The notes beneath the pieces were generated by a model that did not search any database, was not told the origin of the DNA, and saw nothing but the letters and a program-made list of their open reading frames with translations. Made by a program: the position numbers and the translations under genes. From Lepisosteus oculatus (lineage: Eukaryota; Chordata; Actinopteri; Semionotiformes; Lepisosteidae), in contig NC_090712.1 of assembly GCF_040954835.1 (NCBI RefSeq), positions 877,284 through 941,283 on the forward strand: 64,000 nt of DNA, in the 5' to 3' direction. Position 1 is the first letter of the stretch, and the number at the start of each line of letters is the position of its first letter. This document shows positions 50,089 to 63,377 of the stretch, one piece after another.

Positions 50089-52264
50089 CTGCAAAAGCAA
50101 AACAAACCATTTATTTTGCTTATTTGTGTTACCTGGGTAATCTTCAAGAGCTCCTAATCTGTGCTTGACTGCATAGCAATAGAAAATTATGAACAGAAAT
50201 GTTTTATGAATGGAATATTGCATGAAAATTACTGCTCAAAAGAACATTCACCAACAAAAGCTGGACTTTAAAGAAGACACTACTATTATCAGTTTACGGA
50301 AACGTGTTCATAGTAGGACCAAATAAAATTGCTAAATATTGCAGCTTGGTAAAATTATTGCCTCATTTGCATTCTGATCCTGACATTACCTGACTTAAAC
50401 AGATCGATCAGGTCTTGGACTCTCTAGCACTTATCATGATTTCACTGTGCTTTGCTGTACTGGATTATATCATTCAAATGTTATAGCATAACACATTGTT
50501 AGAAGGCCATCTGGAAATTAAGTGCTCCTTTTGAAGAGTTCCCTGGGCTCCATTGTGGTCCCTTAACTTTGACAACACATGTGGTGTCACTGGTAAGGCA
50601 CCATTGCTTCAGAAGATTATTTTGGGACTATAAACCAGACTGACTCCCAAGGTGGCCCTCACCCGTCTTTAGTTTGTTCAATCATCAATCAATTCATATC
50701 AGTTGATATAACAAAGGTGTTATTTTCATCTTAGAAGTATATGTAAGCGTTCTCCTGGTTTGCAGTTTTTTCAGTGGCCTGTGATAATATATGTTTCTAT
50801 CTGGAAAAGGCATTTTCACCTACTTTCACCTGCTGTACTTAAAATGGAAGAGAACTTTGTAGTAATCTTTTTCATCTCAATAGAGCACAAAAGTATGATT
50901 AATTTAAATCCGCTTTGCTATAAATCATTACCAATTTAATAAAGAATATTAATACACACAATGTGTTATGTTAATTAAAGTAATGCAATATACTAATAAA
51001 TATGATTTATTAGCAATTAATTATTAATTTGGGCTGAAATCTGAAAGCATTACAAAGTTTACAAGTGAAATCCGGCCACGGCTCTATAGCCCATCTGCAG
51101 TCTTACAGATGACAGAACAGCACAAATCCTTTCGAATCCTCCTGCTCCCCTGCTTTGTAACAGTTACGTACAGTACAGCACCAGGGCCTTTGCCAGATCA
51201 AAGAATACATGACAGGATCTGCTGTTTCTGCAGGAGCCTGATTTCTGTTTGCAGGTGGGCTAATGAAAAATGTATCCCTGAAAATGAAAGTGGAATTGAG
51301 CAGATCAAAGAGAGAGCGCTGCTCCTGCTTCCAGACGGCTGCCCTTTGTCTCCTGCTCACCTCGCATTCTGTGCACGCGACCTCCCTCGTCTCCCTTCTG
51401 TCCGAAGACTGACAGCCCTGCGAACTCTGTGTGGGTTTGTCTGGACCCTCTGAGCCAGTGTTGCCTACAGAGCTGAGCACAGAGTCTGGCTGCTGTCACC
51501 AGGGGAATCTGCACAGGACTCTTGTCAGCTTCTCAATCACCTTTTCATATCAACAAGAGCATTTTATGCACCAATATCAAAAGCAGTTGCCTTTTAATTC
51601 TTCGCAGTTCTGGGCTTCCCAGTGCTATGGCACTGAGACTGAGCTTTAGGCCCATCGGTAGCTCAGCACTGAGCTCTTACCCTATTTCCTTAAGTTTTGC
51701 AAGAAGCTCAGGCTACAGGGTGAGCCTAATTCAGGAGTCTTCAGATGGGCTTTGACCCTTAACTGGTGTTAACAGCACTGCTCCAAGGAGCCCTTCTGCA
51801 GACCTACAGTATAAGAAGGTTATGATTGAGAAGTGGCCATTTGGCCCATTCTGCTAATTTGGTTGCTTGTGTCTCATGCTTCTAATTACTCCATTCAAAC
51901 TGCTGTTGACAGGATCCAAGTGAAACAACTCTGACAGCTCCTTATGAAAAGAAGTGCTTGCAATTTTCCTTCCTAAATGGATCTGCAATTGCACTTCTGT
52001 AACTGGGTTTGTGCATTGAGCTAGTTAGAGAAGAGACGTCACCTTCTCACCTTCAACAGAGGGGCAGTGTGAGGGTGTTCAGAGCACATAAGAGCCTGGG
52101 ACTGAATCCTGGCAGCAGCAGGGTTGCAAGCATTACACTTCTCCTACATGCTTATTTACCACTTCTGCAAAGGGGAGACCCTCTAGAAAGTATAACTGCC
52201 CTCTTATAGCTCTTTTGCACAAGAGAGCTCTGCATCCTAGGAAGTCAAGTGAATTCACAACTAA
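50089..52264. other. Upstream PLD5 intron or flank, nothing recognised
   Basis: No exon matching the PLD5 N-terminus was found here; only short unsupported frames. Confidence 0.45.
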
Positions 52265-52269
52265 GGTAC

Positions 52270-52738
52270 TTTCACAAGCGTAAACCCTTCCTCTTAAGGA
52301 CGCTCCAGCCCTTCCTTGTTCAGTACTCATTCCCTGCACCTGCTTCTGGTTCCTGCCCCCCGTCCTATAAAAGCCGGGCGCTCACTCTGTTCTGGGCTCT
52401 GCATTGGTTCCTGTACCAGGCGAGTCCGGGACCTGGAAGCGCCTGGTCCCGTCAAGGTTTTTAAGTACCTGTTCCTGCATGTTCCGACCCGGTTCCAATT
52501 TTAATTCCGTTTGTATTGGATGGACCGCCCGGCTCTGGATTTTGCCTTCTCTTGGATTCCCCATTGGACTCAGTTTTGGACAGTTTGCCTCGGCCACACC
52601 TTCCCTGAACACCAGCGCACTATGGACACGCCCCCTGTTTTCAGTCCTGACCCCTGCATGCCTTTTCCTCCGTGTTTTCCTCACTCTACCCCAGATTGTG
52701 TCGTCTGCATAGGGTCCGGAAAGAACACTTTCATGACA
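52270..52738 (+). mobile_element. Solo LTR (Ty3/gypsy-like), 469 bp, 5-bp target duplication
   Basis: Begins TTTCAC (a mutated TGTCAC), ends CATGACA, and is flanked by GGTAC on both sides (52265-52269 and 52739-52743). Shares GAGTCCGGGACCTGGAAGCG and TTTGCCTCGGCCACACCT with the copy at 62 kb. Confidence 0.9.
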
Positions 52739-52929
52739 GGTACCACTGAGGTCTGACTGAAAAGGAAAAAACAACGAGCACCAAGAACACTGCATTCTTG
52801 TTCTGTGACATTAGGGTTATCAAAAAACCCTGGAGTTTAGATGTGACAAAAGAACGTGTTAAGACTACAAGTTACACACTTGCAGAGCAAACCCTACAGT
52901 GCTCAACCTGATGCACCAGCTTGACTTCT

Positions 52930-53280
52930 CGAAGCAATACAATGCAGAACAAATTTGATCTGGGCCAAGGGAGCTGTAAAAACAAAGTCTAAGCACACAG
53001 AAAGCCAGTTAAAAGGCATTATACAGACCTCACTGAAATAAGAATAAGCAGTGAAGCTGGATTTTTTATCTGTGAGGGATGTGGTACAGTACCTAAGAAC
53101 TGAGGAGCTCTTGAAGGTAGGGGGGTCCTGACTCACCAAAGGCTTATACAGTATGTTAGTAGCTACATTAAAGTCACTCCAGAAACTCACAGGTAACCAA
53201 TGCAAAGGCCTCAGCACTGGAAGAATGTGGTCAGACAGTCTATAACCTGGCAGCGGCTTTCTGAACAAGCTGGCACCTTT
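52930..53280 (-). mobile_element. L2/Rex1-type LINE C-terminal fragment
   Basis: Minus-strand frame encodes HILPVLRPLHWLPV, then a region with SSSVLRYCTTSL, the C-terminal hallmark of fish L2/Rex1 ORF2 proteins (PVLRSLHWLPV). Truncated and mutated. Confidence 0.8.
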
Positions 53281-54299
53281 TGAAATAAGGACTTACAGAG
53301 GTCAAGGTAGCAGTGTGGGGGCACGAACCTGCTATGCTTATTTAGTGTTCCTCTGGTGACTGATATCAGGTCCAGGCAGTGATGTAGTGTAACTAAATTC
53401 TCAATTCTGTCAAGAATTCAAGAGGTCAGGACACAGTGAATTGTAACTACTGGTGACGGCGGTGAAGATCTGCTGTAAATTACTAAAATAGGTCATTTGC
53501 ATTCAGAACCCATCAGTTTTTAATAACCAATCACAATCGTATCTTATAATACAGTAACTACTGCAACACAGTGTTACCACTGAAAGAGACAGGAGGAAAA
53601 GAAATCTAAACCCTTTGCTGACAGGCCGACATCTTGACTGTACACATTCAGAATTACATCATTATCCGTGACATCAACTGCAGCAGACAGTTCTGGATGG
53701 CTCCTTCAGACCAGAAATGCAGAACATGAAAATGAAACAAGCTTGTCCTAGTCTGCATCTACAGAGTGTTAATATATTTTCTTAATCAGTTTTTATTTGC
53801 TTTTAAGGTTAACAGTAAATAACAGGTTGTCAGCATGCCCACTTCCCAGAATAAAAAAAATATCATGGTTCATCTGTACAAAAGGAAAATAAAATAAACT
53901 TCACAATACTATGTTACGGCACACAGGGCGGAAACTGTACAGCACTCCAGTACCAAAACCATGATCGAAAAAAAAAACTAAACGGATCAGGAGGGGAGTA
54001 TACTTTCAGTATACTTCCGGAGGGGTGACCAAAAATTCCAGAAATGCTCAGACCCCGAGAGGAGATCATGCCAGTTTTTCTAGAGGTAGAAATACAGCTA
54101 CTTGAGAAAGACACTTCAGCAGTCGGTGCCTTGGGAACAGACCATAGCAGCAAAATACCTTCCTCTGCAAAGTGAACAAGCATAGAGAATAACCACTCTG
54201 AAGCTTAGTCACTGTGTAGGTGTTACAAGTCAGCAGACATAGTAAAATGTATATCCAAGAGTTCTTCAGTGACAGAATGTACATTGCTCCAGTATTGCT

Positions 54300-55750
54300 T
54301 TATTTTACCTCATTGATTGCCAAAATAGCTGAATAAAAGTGCCAATCTGAGACTGGCATTTGTAACACTGGTTTGGTGTATCTGGGTATATCTTTTGTAG
54401 GCGGACTGGAGTTGGATAGAATTCCTTGAGAAATTTGAAATTAAGATCTAGTCTGGCAATAGAAGTGCACTTCGAGTGCAGTTTCTCACAAACTGTGAAG
54501 CAGTCCTCCTCAGTAAAAGCATGCCCCAGATCTCACTCCCAGAAAGTGTTCAGGGTCGCAATTATGAAAACGTACAGTGACTAACCAATATGCTGCTGTA
54601 TATAACTTTGATAATATTCCCTAATAACTTACAGAAATTACTATTGTTTTTTCAATCTCAGTGAGCACAAATTGCAATCTATTATCTTTGATAAGGGACA
54701 AAATGTAGTGCCGTAACTGTAGAAATGTTTGGAACTCAGATGTGGGGATATTATCTTCAGCTTTGATCTGATCAAAATATTTTAAAACATCTGATGAAAG
54801 GAGACAGGAGGAGGAAAAATCTAAAATTCCCTTTTCTCGTCCAGTCGAGAAGACCTAGAGTTTTCATTTGTGGAGGGAAGTCAGGACTAAGAAGAAGCAA
54901 TAGAAGATTATAGGGATGGAGCTATTAACATAAAGTATGATCTAGCATCCCTCCTGAGCAGAAGAGTATTGAATATTGAAAACCACAAATTTATCTGACA
55001 AACTCCCCATCTGATTAAAGTCATTAATAAAGGCTGTGATTGCAGGGGTAGCTGGTGACATGCTACTGATTTCATCCAAAGAGCATCATGCCCATTAATA
55101 CACCTGCTAACCATATGCTTTATCTGAGCAGATCAATAGTATAACAACACTGGCACCTTCCTTTAATAATTGTGTAAATTTAACTTGAGGCTTTCTATTA
55201 TCCCAGATGAATTTAGACATACTTGCATTTAATTGCTTAAAGAAGTAAGTAGGTGGCAAGGAAGAGACTGAAAAAGAGAAATAAGAAGGTGGACTGAATC
55301 TTTTTGATGAAATGAATGTAATTTTTACTAAGGAGATTACACAGATCCATCTTCTGCTTCGCGGAAAGGGGGTTAATGTCCTTCTTAGTGCAGCAGTTCT
55401 AAACCTAAGATGATCGATGGTAGCACAGTCGGCATGTGCAGCCTACTGCTGAAATCCCTGGAGATCTGCGCATACAAAGAGAGCTCTTTCAGTAGTAACA
55501 GTGGCTGATATGGCATGATGAAGGCTTGTCTGCAAATCAGTGAAAAAAGCAGGTGGGGAGATAACTTCCTTTTCTCCGAACAAGTTATTTTTCTCCCATA
55601 TGGATTTGCGTACGAATGTCTATCATTGCACTGACAATAAGTTATTTGTCCCATTTATTTTGGTTTTTGAAAAGATACAGCATTCTTAACATGCATCCTG
55701 TTAAATATCCATTCCTGATAAACTAAGCCGTTCATCTCCTTACACATCAT
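54300..55750 (-). mobile_element. L1/Tx1-type LINE ORF2 remnant, minus strand
   Basis: The minus strand near 55.13-55.22 kb encodes SKFIWDNRKPQVKFTQLL, the L1-clade 'FIW..KRPRIK' motif. Downstream frames (LIRWGVCQINLWFSIFNTLL) fit the following region in a decayed form. Boundaries are approximate. Confidence 0.55.
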
Positions 55751-57319
55751 CGTCTATAATGACAGTGTTCGTGGGTATGATTGAGTCTGAGCTTCCCTGC
55801 ACAGTGATTACCAGCGCTCAAAGGTCCCAGTCTAGATATGCTTCTTTTGCAATGTGCTACTGCTTCTGCAAAACAATGTGCCTGCAAGAATTTCACCATG
55901 GCAGGCATCCATGAAATATGGTTTTACAATCTTGCTGAATGTATTTGACACTTGTTATGGAGAAAGCCAAGCAGGGTGAAATTAAAGTACTGGATATGTG
56001 ACTCCTAAAATGTAAAGATCTCAGAAAAAGCCTACAAGGTTAGTACATTAAGTTATAATACATTTACAGATGCAGATTATTACATTTACTAACACACATT
56101 CATCATAGTTACTAAGAAACAACCTTGCATTTCAATTGTTTCTTTCAGGTCTATGGGCTGAAATGGCACGTGTGGGTAGGTATGGCTTATACTGTTGTCT
56201 TGTTTTTTAGTATGGTGTGATCTGGTTTCTGATTTTTTTATGGGCTGCTCTGGTCTGTGTAGGTCTGAGAACAGGATGTTCTGGGATATGGAAGAAGGAA
56301 GGAGATGGTCAGACACACACAGGAACACTAACGCCAGAACTGTTAAACATGCCCTAAGACGACACAGACCTACTCCTCTCTGTCTGGAGTCTTTCCATGG
56401 ACAGGAATCAGTCACTTTAGCTTCATCGTGCTGTACAAGAATATTCTTGCCTCCTCCTATTAGGTCAACAAGCCAGACAATGCAGTTGTCTTTTCTGTCT
56501 GTGGTGGAGCACGTGGGTGTCAGGAGCATGGCTGGATTCCAGTCAGAGGACAACACAATGACTGCAGGTGCTACATCTCTCTCAGGGATACACACCAGGG
56601 ATCTTGCAGGTTTCTGCGTAAAGACTCTTCTATCTGTCCAGGGCTGAGATCACTGCTTGATCTCTCCTCACCTCTCTGAAACTACAACACCAGCACGCAG
56701 CCCAGATACCTGACGGACAGCTTGCTCTGTGGCAGTCCAGGAGAAAATCCACTTTCCAAAAGCCATTTCATTACCTAAGGCAAGTCATTTCTTACAATAT
56801 ACTGTATGCCGTGAATTAATATGCAGACAAATTTTACCCTTTTTGCAACAAGAAATTAAACATATTACCAAATTTAATAATAAAATAAAACCAGCTGTGT
56901 CTGGAAAAATAGATTCAAATTCACTCTTAATATGTTTTTCCCCCTTGAGCCTTAAGCCTTCAAGCTACTTAATTGCTTTTCAAATCTAACTCTACCTATT
57001 GCTTTTCTATTTCATTCTGAGTCTGCTTGTTGCCAAGATTACCCACAGGCCCCTCCGCAGCTCTGATTCAGTGGAGGAAGGTGGTAGCAGGGAGTTTGCC
57101 ACTGTTGGGAGTTATGGAATATGAGAGATTCGTCAGAAAGTCAAATCAATTACACATTACTTGGATTTTAAAATTATTTAAAATAATTATATTAATTATC
57201 AATTAAAAAACTAAACATTCCCAAAGTATACCTACAGTTATGTCCACCCTTAATATATTAGTATTTTAAAAAGCTGTGGCCGATCTCACCTAGTTATTTT
57301 TTCTTATACATTATTACTT
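55751..57319. other. Spacer with overlapping open frames of unknown origin
   Basis: At 56089-56647 a 168-codon frame on minus and a 150-codon frame on plus overlap. The minus frame contains CIVWLVDLIGGGKNILVQHD. I do not recognise either; a decayed mobile element is possible. Confidence 0.35.
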
Positions 57320-57605
57320 ACAGGTAACATGGTGGTGCAGTGCTGGAGCCCTGGCTTCAATCAGGAATTGGGTGCTGTCTGTGTGGAGTTTGTATGTTCT
57401 CCCCAAGTTCATGTGAATTTCCTCCGGGCGCCCCGGTTTCCTCCCACACTCCAAAGACATGGCAGGTCCATTGGCTTCTGAGAAAACTGGCCCTGGTATG
57501 AGTGTGTGTTTGTGTGTGCCCTGCGATGGACTGGGTCCTGTCCAGGGTGTACCCCACTGTGTTGAACACTGCTCCTACAAACCAGTGATTCTCACAAGCT
57601 AGACT
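57320..57605 (+). mobile_element. Dispersed fish repeat (GTGTGGAGTTTGTATGTTCT type)
   Basis: Contains GTGTGGAGTTTGTATGTTCT, CGGTTTCCTCCCACACTCCA and CCCTGCGATGGACTGGGTCC, the hallmark blocks of a repeat found throughout ray-finned fish genomes. Opposite orientation to the copy at 18.0 kb. Confidence 0.75.
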
Positions 57606-58639
57606 CATTCCCCAGCAGCATCAGACTAAAGGATTCCCACCTTCACCACCTTCAGCACCAGAGAATAAGCCCCATTCTTTTAGCATAAGGGCATGCTAGT
57701 GCATAGATAATAGAAAGCTTTTTCAAAAAGCAAGAGATTAATAAAACTCTACTACAGCAAAAGATTAACTTAATGGTGGCAGAGTTTTTAGTCCTTGTGA
57801 GGGGCTGTTTTAATATGCTTTCATAGTCTTTGCAGAACCCCAGACCTGAGGTATGCTGAATTATTCAGATTCTCGGTAAAAACAACAAATAGCCTTGATC
57901 CAATTAAACAGGGTCCTTCGGCAGTGCTATTCTCCAGGCTCTAATCTGGGAAGATTTAATGTGGTTGTGTATTGCAGGCGAAGGATGAAATAAAGGAACA
58001 TTAGGGAATTAAAAATAAGCACAGCAGCTCCATGCATGCATTCATGCTCAATGTAAATATTCATCAGTCTGGCTGAAAAGTGTGCAATAAAATCTTTAGT
58101 CGGGAGAGCCTGAACGTGCTTTATTAACCAGAGCTCTGCCAGTCCCCTGCAGCAGCTCCCATGAGAGGCCCTTCCTTCTGTATCTAAGCAGGCAGCTCTC
58201 TCTCTGCAGTGCAGGACAAAGCCTGCTGTTCAAATGTTCAAGGCAGCTCAATTTCATCTACTGTCCAGGTATTACAGTCTCTCCCTACACCAGTTTAACT
58301 TTTATTTCTCCTAGAAAACCCTGCTTTCTTTCCACAGCAGTGAGAAATACAGTTTTATTCATGCATTTTGTTCTGTACTTAGCATTCAGCTTTTTCTGAC
58401 CTCATGCCTCGCTTGCCAGGGGTGAGGTAGTGCACACTGCAGTGGAATGCCTTAGGGAGCAAGGTAACTGGAAAGCCCAGGGAGTGTCTCTGTGCCTGCG
58501 GCTGCCTTATCTCTGCTAGAAACATTGCATTCGTGAGGGCTGGGGAGTGGTTTTGTGTATTGCTGAGCTTGGAACAGTAAACATTTGTCGGCAAAACCAG
58601 AAAATCCATAACTTGCACAGACAGTAAAGTTATAAAATA

Positions 58640-58870
58640 AGATTGTGTTTGATTTGGTGTAAAGGACGGCGCTGGAGGAGCGAGCGTGGCGGCCTGGCAG
58701 AGTCCGCTGGAAGGACAGACTGTGCTGTCATTCGCCCATCAGAGCCGGAACTGGCGTTCAAAGCACAGGCTGCCCAGCTCTTGCCTGACCTGCGCGGCGC
58801 AGAGCTCTCCCTTTAACAGGGCGGGCGGCGATACCAGGCGCTGCAGAGGAATCGGCTTTGTCTCTGAGAC
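58640..58870. promoter_or_regulatory. CpG-rich patch, possible promoter
   Basis: Local GC- and CpG-rich block (AGGACGGCGCTGGAGGAGCG and onwards) in AT-rich surroundings. It could be an alternative PLD5 promoter on the minus strand; no coding exon or core motif confirms this. Confidence 0.3.
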
Positions 58871-61617
58871 TGCCCACAGCAGTATTTTATTTAATTCCGT
58901 TTTTAACGAGGTGGGAACATGTGGAAGAACTACGGAAAAAGAACTGTGTTGAAAGAAAGCTGAACCACATATCTATACATCTATAGTCATATAATGAATT
59001 TCCCAAGTTTGGGATAATAAAGGTCTTCTAATATCTTGTCCTTTCAGATTAGAATTGATGCAGAATCAATAATGTTTGCATAGAGGAGCATCTGCATTGG
59101 GATTATCCAGGTGTGTAGAGTCCCCCTTTTACCTTCTGAGAGAATAAAGATCAAATGAAGCAGGCAGATTCCCTTCAAGCTGCCCTGATACTGGTATGGG
59201 GGATGTGCAGTACGTGTGGGTTACTGCAATCTAACTCCGTTAGCCATTATTGATTCTCCACTCCAGCGATCTTTTGACGCTGTGAATGAAATAACTTGAT
59301 TATTTACATTGGCTGTGGAGACAGAGATGGAGGCATCGGTCAGTGTGCTTCATGAAAACAAGCATCTCATTGGCGGCTGTTGTTATTTTTATGGCTAAAT
59401 AATAATAGCAATAACTGCATTTGTATATTCATTTGTAAGGATGCCCTAACCACTTCATCCCCTGCTGAAGTGCAGTCCCACCTGGGTGACATGCAGTAAA
59501 GCCCATCGTACAAGTCATAGGATCCTTAAGATATGAGCAGTCAGAACCCTGCTTTAACATCTCATCCAATGCACAGCTCTTCCTACAGCTTTGTAAGACA
59601 TAATCCAGCCCTTTTAAACAGATGTGCCAACAGACGAATGTGATCTTGGATTACATCTTGATGGATATCAAACACAGCTGTGTTCAAACTGTGGGATTTA
59701 CGGAGAGTATTTAATTTTTGAATAGTTCAGCCATTTTTCATTTCCTGCTTCCATCATACAGTCATTCACCTTCTACACTGCCAAGACAGAAAGAAGAAAC
59801 AGGAATCAATGCCTGGTCTTCCCACGGTCATCTGGTTCAAACAGAGTCATCAGCCTGAGGAGAAGGGAGCTTTCTCTGACGGCAAGCAGGGCTACAGCAC
59901 TGACTCTCACCGCACCTCCCACTGACTGCTGTGGAGTAATTAATGTTCTCTCACCAACAAGGTGAGTTATGGATGAAGCAGCTGCTGCCAAAATCTTTCC
60001 CAACATCTAAAACGCCTCTTCCTTACAGAAGCACTAGAGTTCCTGCCTTTTTAAACCCTTGATTCTGGGTTTCGTAGGCGACACCAGCTAGAAGCCCCAG
60101 ACGAGGGGTCGCACCACACGTCACACGTCCTGGGGGCCCTCAGACATGTCCCGGTTGGGCCAATCACAGCAGAGCGCAGGACCAGCACCCTGTCCGCGGT
60201 CCCAAGCTGCCACCGCTGATCTCAGAGAGCATTCAATCAATTCAGTTTTGTTCTTACGTAGTGCCTTTTCCATCCAGAGCATTCTCAAGGCACTACATAC
60301 AAAACTGTACAGTTAGAAAAAATTATAAAAAAGAGATTAAAGGAAAGAATGAGGCTCAGATTTTGGTTCATTCTTGTTATCCCTTCTTGCTCTCCCATCC
60401 TCTCGACAGACGTACTTACAGTATTTGGCAACACTGACCAATGACATCTAGGAACACAAAGTACATGTTGTGATCATACAACACTGATAACTTTAATATT
60501 ACAATAGTCAAACTGTTCATGTTTATTTGTTGTGTCCAACAACAATAATTCCTCTAAATTCCCATCTCTATATCCAACGACTGTAGGTTGTTTTCCGCAG
60601 GAGGTCCTCCCTAATGAGGAGAGATCTGCTGCCTGCCTGGTGATGTCACTGCCCACAGGGCCGACAGCAGCTCCTCTGCAGGCAGGTCTGTTTCCCTGCA
60701 CAGCCGTCCGCCGGCTGCTGTTTTCTCAGATTTGTTGTAAGCATGAATATAACTAGAGGAATTCATCACTGTTTTTTAACTACGTATTTAAAAGTAACAT
60801 TTCATTACAGTTAAAGCAAGATAATTTTTTAATGGTAAATCGCCCAGTATAAAGGCATCTTGCAAATAAGAACGACAATATTGATAATCTTGATTCCCAT
60901 CGTCCTAGGGGCTCGCTAGTTACTATGGTTAAATCACCAGTGCTATACAATCCATGAGAAATTTATAGCAGCTTCGGGTCCCCAGAGCCTGCCTGTATTA
61001 AACATTGAGCAGCGTGTCAGGTAGGCCTTGTGTCTGGAAGATTGATGGATTAAATTCCCATTGTCCCACATTGTCAATATCGAGCTCCACAGCGTGGCAC
61101 TGCTGTAAGAGAGCCGGAGTCAGACAGGCGGGGTAGCGGGGGGTGTGAGTGTGGGGCGATTCAGCCCTGGGCACTCCACAGCTCCTGTCCCAGGGGGAGA
61201 CGTCCTGCAGACAGACTTACACAGCTGTGTGCTTTCTGTGACAGCTCTAGTCTACAGTTCGCGTTAGCCAAAGCCACAGTTAACCAGCAAGCAATTAAGG
61301 TCCCGTTAAACATTCACAAAACATTTACTCTCTGAAAAAAACTGCCTTTAGCGAATTGCATGTAATTATCCGTTAGCAGAAGCTAGTTCTCACCAGGTTA
61401 TCAACACCGTATTCATGGTCTGTGAAAATATGTTTGGGTCTTACAGATGTGTTTTACCAATATGTTAAATGGGAAAAACGCTGTTTTCGGAATGGTAATA
61501 GTAAAATATGATGGAAGAAAGGACTGCCCAAAAAGGGCTGGGAAAACCATGTTTACTATTCAGGACATTTACACTAAAGTCCAATGGAGTGCCAGGCATT
61601 TCACATACTGTACTGCG
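58871..61617. other. Spacer with one LINE-type tail
   Basis: A minus-strand LINE-like tail occurs at 60.24-60.31 kb (TAGTGCCTTTTCCATCC...AAGGCACTACATAC). Some GC-rich patches occur near 60.1 and 61.1 kb. No gene supported. Confidence 0.4.
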
Positions 61618-61668
61618 ATATTATTATTATAATTATTATTATTATAATTATAATATATTATAATATTA
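61618..61668. repeat. AT-rich (ATT/ATA)n microsatellite
   Basis: Uninterrupted A/T run of TATTATTATT and TATAATTATAAT units. Confidence 0.9.
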
Positions 61669-61954
61669 TGGTTCTCTCCAAGGTATTGATGTTAAAATGC
61701 TATGCTATTCACCTCAAATATAAGGCCAGATCATTTTGATTAATGAACCATGAGTGATGAAACTGAAAGTTTAAAAATACCTCCATTAAAAAGAGAGGGA
61801 GAGGGTAAAGAGAGAGACGGGAATGAAATACCAGCTGTTGTTCGGTGGTAAATGCATTTTTTGGTTGTATTTCCATATATATCAATGTTAGGATTGAATT
61901 ATCCACTGCCGCTTTATAAATGATAAATCGCTGTTGGCACCCTTGATTTCAGTG

Positions 61955-62406
61955 TGTCACGATTATAGTCCCTCCTCCTTAAGGGTGCTCCAGCCCTTTC
62001 ACTTCAGACTTCATTCTGTGCACCTGATCCCTTTTACCCAGCCCACCTTAAAAGCCAGGCGCTGACGCTCATCCTGGCTCTGCATCTGGTTTCCGCACCG
62101 TGCGAGTCCGGGACCTGGAAGCGCCTGGTCCCGTTCCCTGTCCGCCGGTTCCGACCCGGTTCATGGTTTTAATTCCCTGTTTGGATGGATCTCCTGGCTA
62201 TGGACTTCCTCTTGTGTTTTTGGATACCCTCTTTGGATTACTCTTTTGGATTGTTTGCCTCGGCCACACCTCCCCTGTGCACCAGCGCACTTTGGACACG
62301 CCCCCCTATTTTCAGCCCCGTATTCCTGCATGACGTTTTCCTAGTGTTTCCCCACTTCTTCGGATTGTGTCGTCCGCATAGGGTCCGGAAAGAACTGTTC
62401 GTTACA
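61955..62406 (+). mobile_element. Solo LTR (Ty3/gypsy-like), 452 bp, near-perfect 5-bp target duplication
   Basis: Begins TGTCACG, ends CGTTACA. Flanks are CAGTG (61950-61954) and CAGAG (62407-62411), one mismatch. Best preserved copy of the family; contains the CTTAAAAGCCAGGCGCTGACG and CGTCCGCATAGGGTCCGGAA blocks. Confidence 0.88.
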
Positions 62407-62411
62407 CAGAG

Positions 62412-63377
62412 GGTCTCTAAAAGCATTAAAACCAAATACGTTTTGCAAAAGATAATTCTTGTTGCTCCAGTAATCCAGTTTATACCTTTGACAAGTCTTC
62501 ATGAAACTTCCTACAGAAGTCCATGTGTTCCTGGTGTTTCTGAGGCCGAATCAGCAAAGGCCTCAAGCCTCAGACCAGCCTGGGTAGAAAATGGACACTT
62601 CCACACTTCTTCGCCTGCTGTGTCCCCTGTTCTCTTGTGCTTTCTGACTGTGCCACAGTACCTTCCTCTCTCTCCCTCACACCTGAAGAGCCCCAACAGC
62701 CAAAATGTTGTGTTTCATTTTTCTATTTTTCAGAGTGGAAATAACCTTTATTTTCTTATGTCTTTTAAAAGTACTATATAAAATAGTTTACTACTAATAC
62801 TACAAGGGATGTAAAATATCCCATTTCATGTTTATGTGAATATCCAGCCTGAGAGGTCAGTTTGCCGTCTTTCATACCTCTACTGTATCAAATAAAATAA
62901 AATCTGCTTTATTTACCTTTAATCACATATTTTATGGTTCAAAGCTTGGCAAAATCGTGAAACTTTTTTGGATGTGAATTTTCACAAAGACTAAATATAA
63001 ATAAAAAATAAGATGAAAAAAGGGTTTTTCAAGAGTGTTTTACCCTGTAGGTGGATGGTGTGGAACGACACCTCAGGAACGGTCTATTTATATTTCTATG
63101 CGTAATAGTATTCAAATAATAATTAGATCTCAGAAAAATGAATGCAGATCTGTCTTCTCATGTTTCTGAAAATACAGCTAAGAAAAATAAAGCCCTAACC
63201 TGCCATTGAAAAAAAAAACTAAATCTCTCTTCCTGAAGAGACTAAATCTATACAGCACTGTGTTTTTAGGTTTTCTTTGTTTACCAAGCTACTGCTGATT
63301 GTCTGTTTTATACCAGTTAAAATGAACAACATCCTGCGAGTGAACACCTGCTCTGAAACATGTTCTTTTTCTTTGTC
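62412..63377. other. Spacer with a decayed fold-back-type end
   Basis: Near 62675-62755 the sequence CACACCTGAAGAGCCCCAAC continues to GGAAATAACC, a diverged relative of the fold-back arm at 38.03-38.09 kb. The remainder is AT-rich. Confidence 0.5.

Noticed and set aside
51103..51480. 125-codon minus-strand frame as the missing PLD5 N-terminus
   Set aside because: No resemblance to the PLD5 N-terminus and no donor in the right phase.
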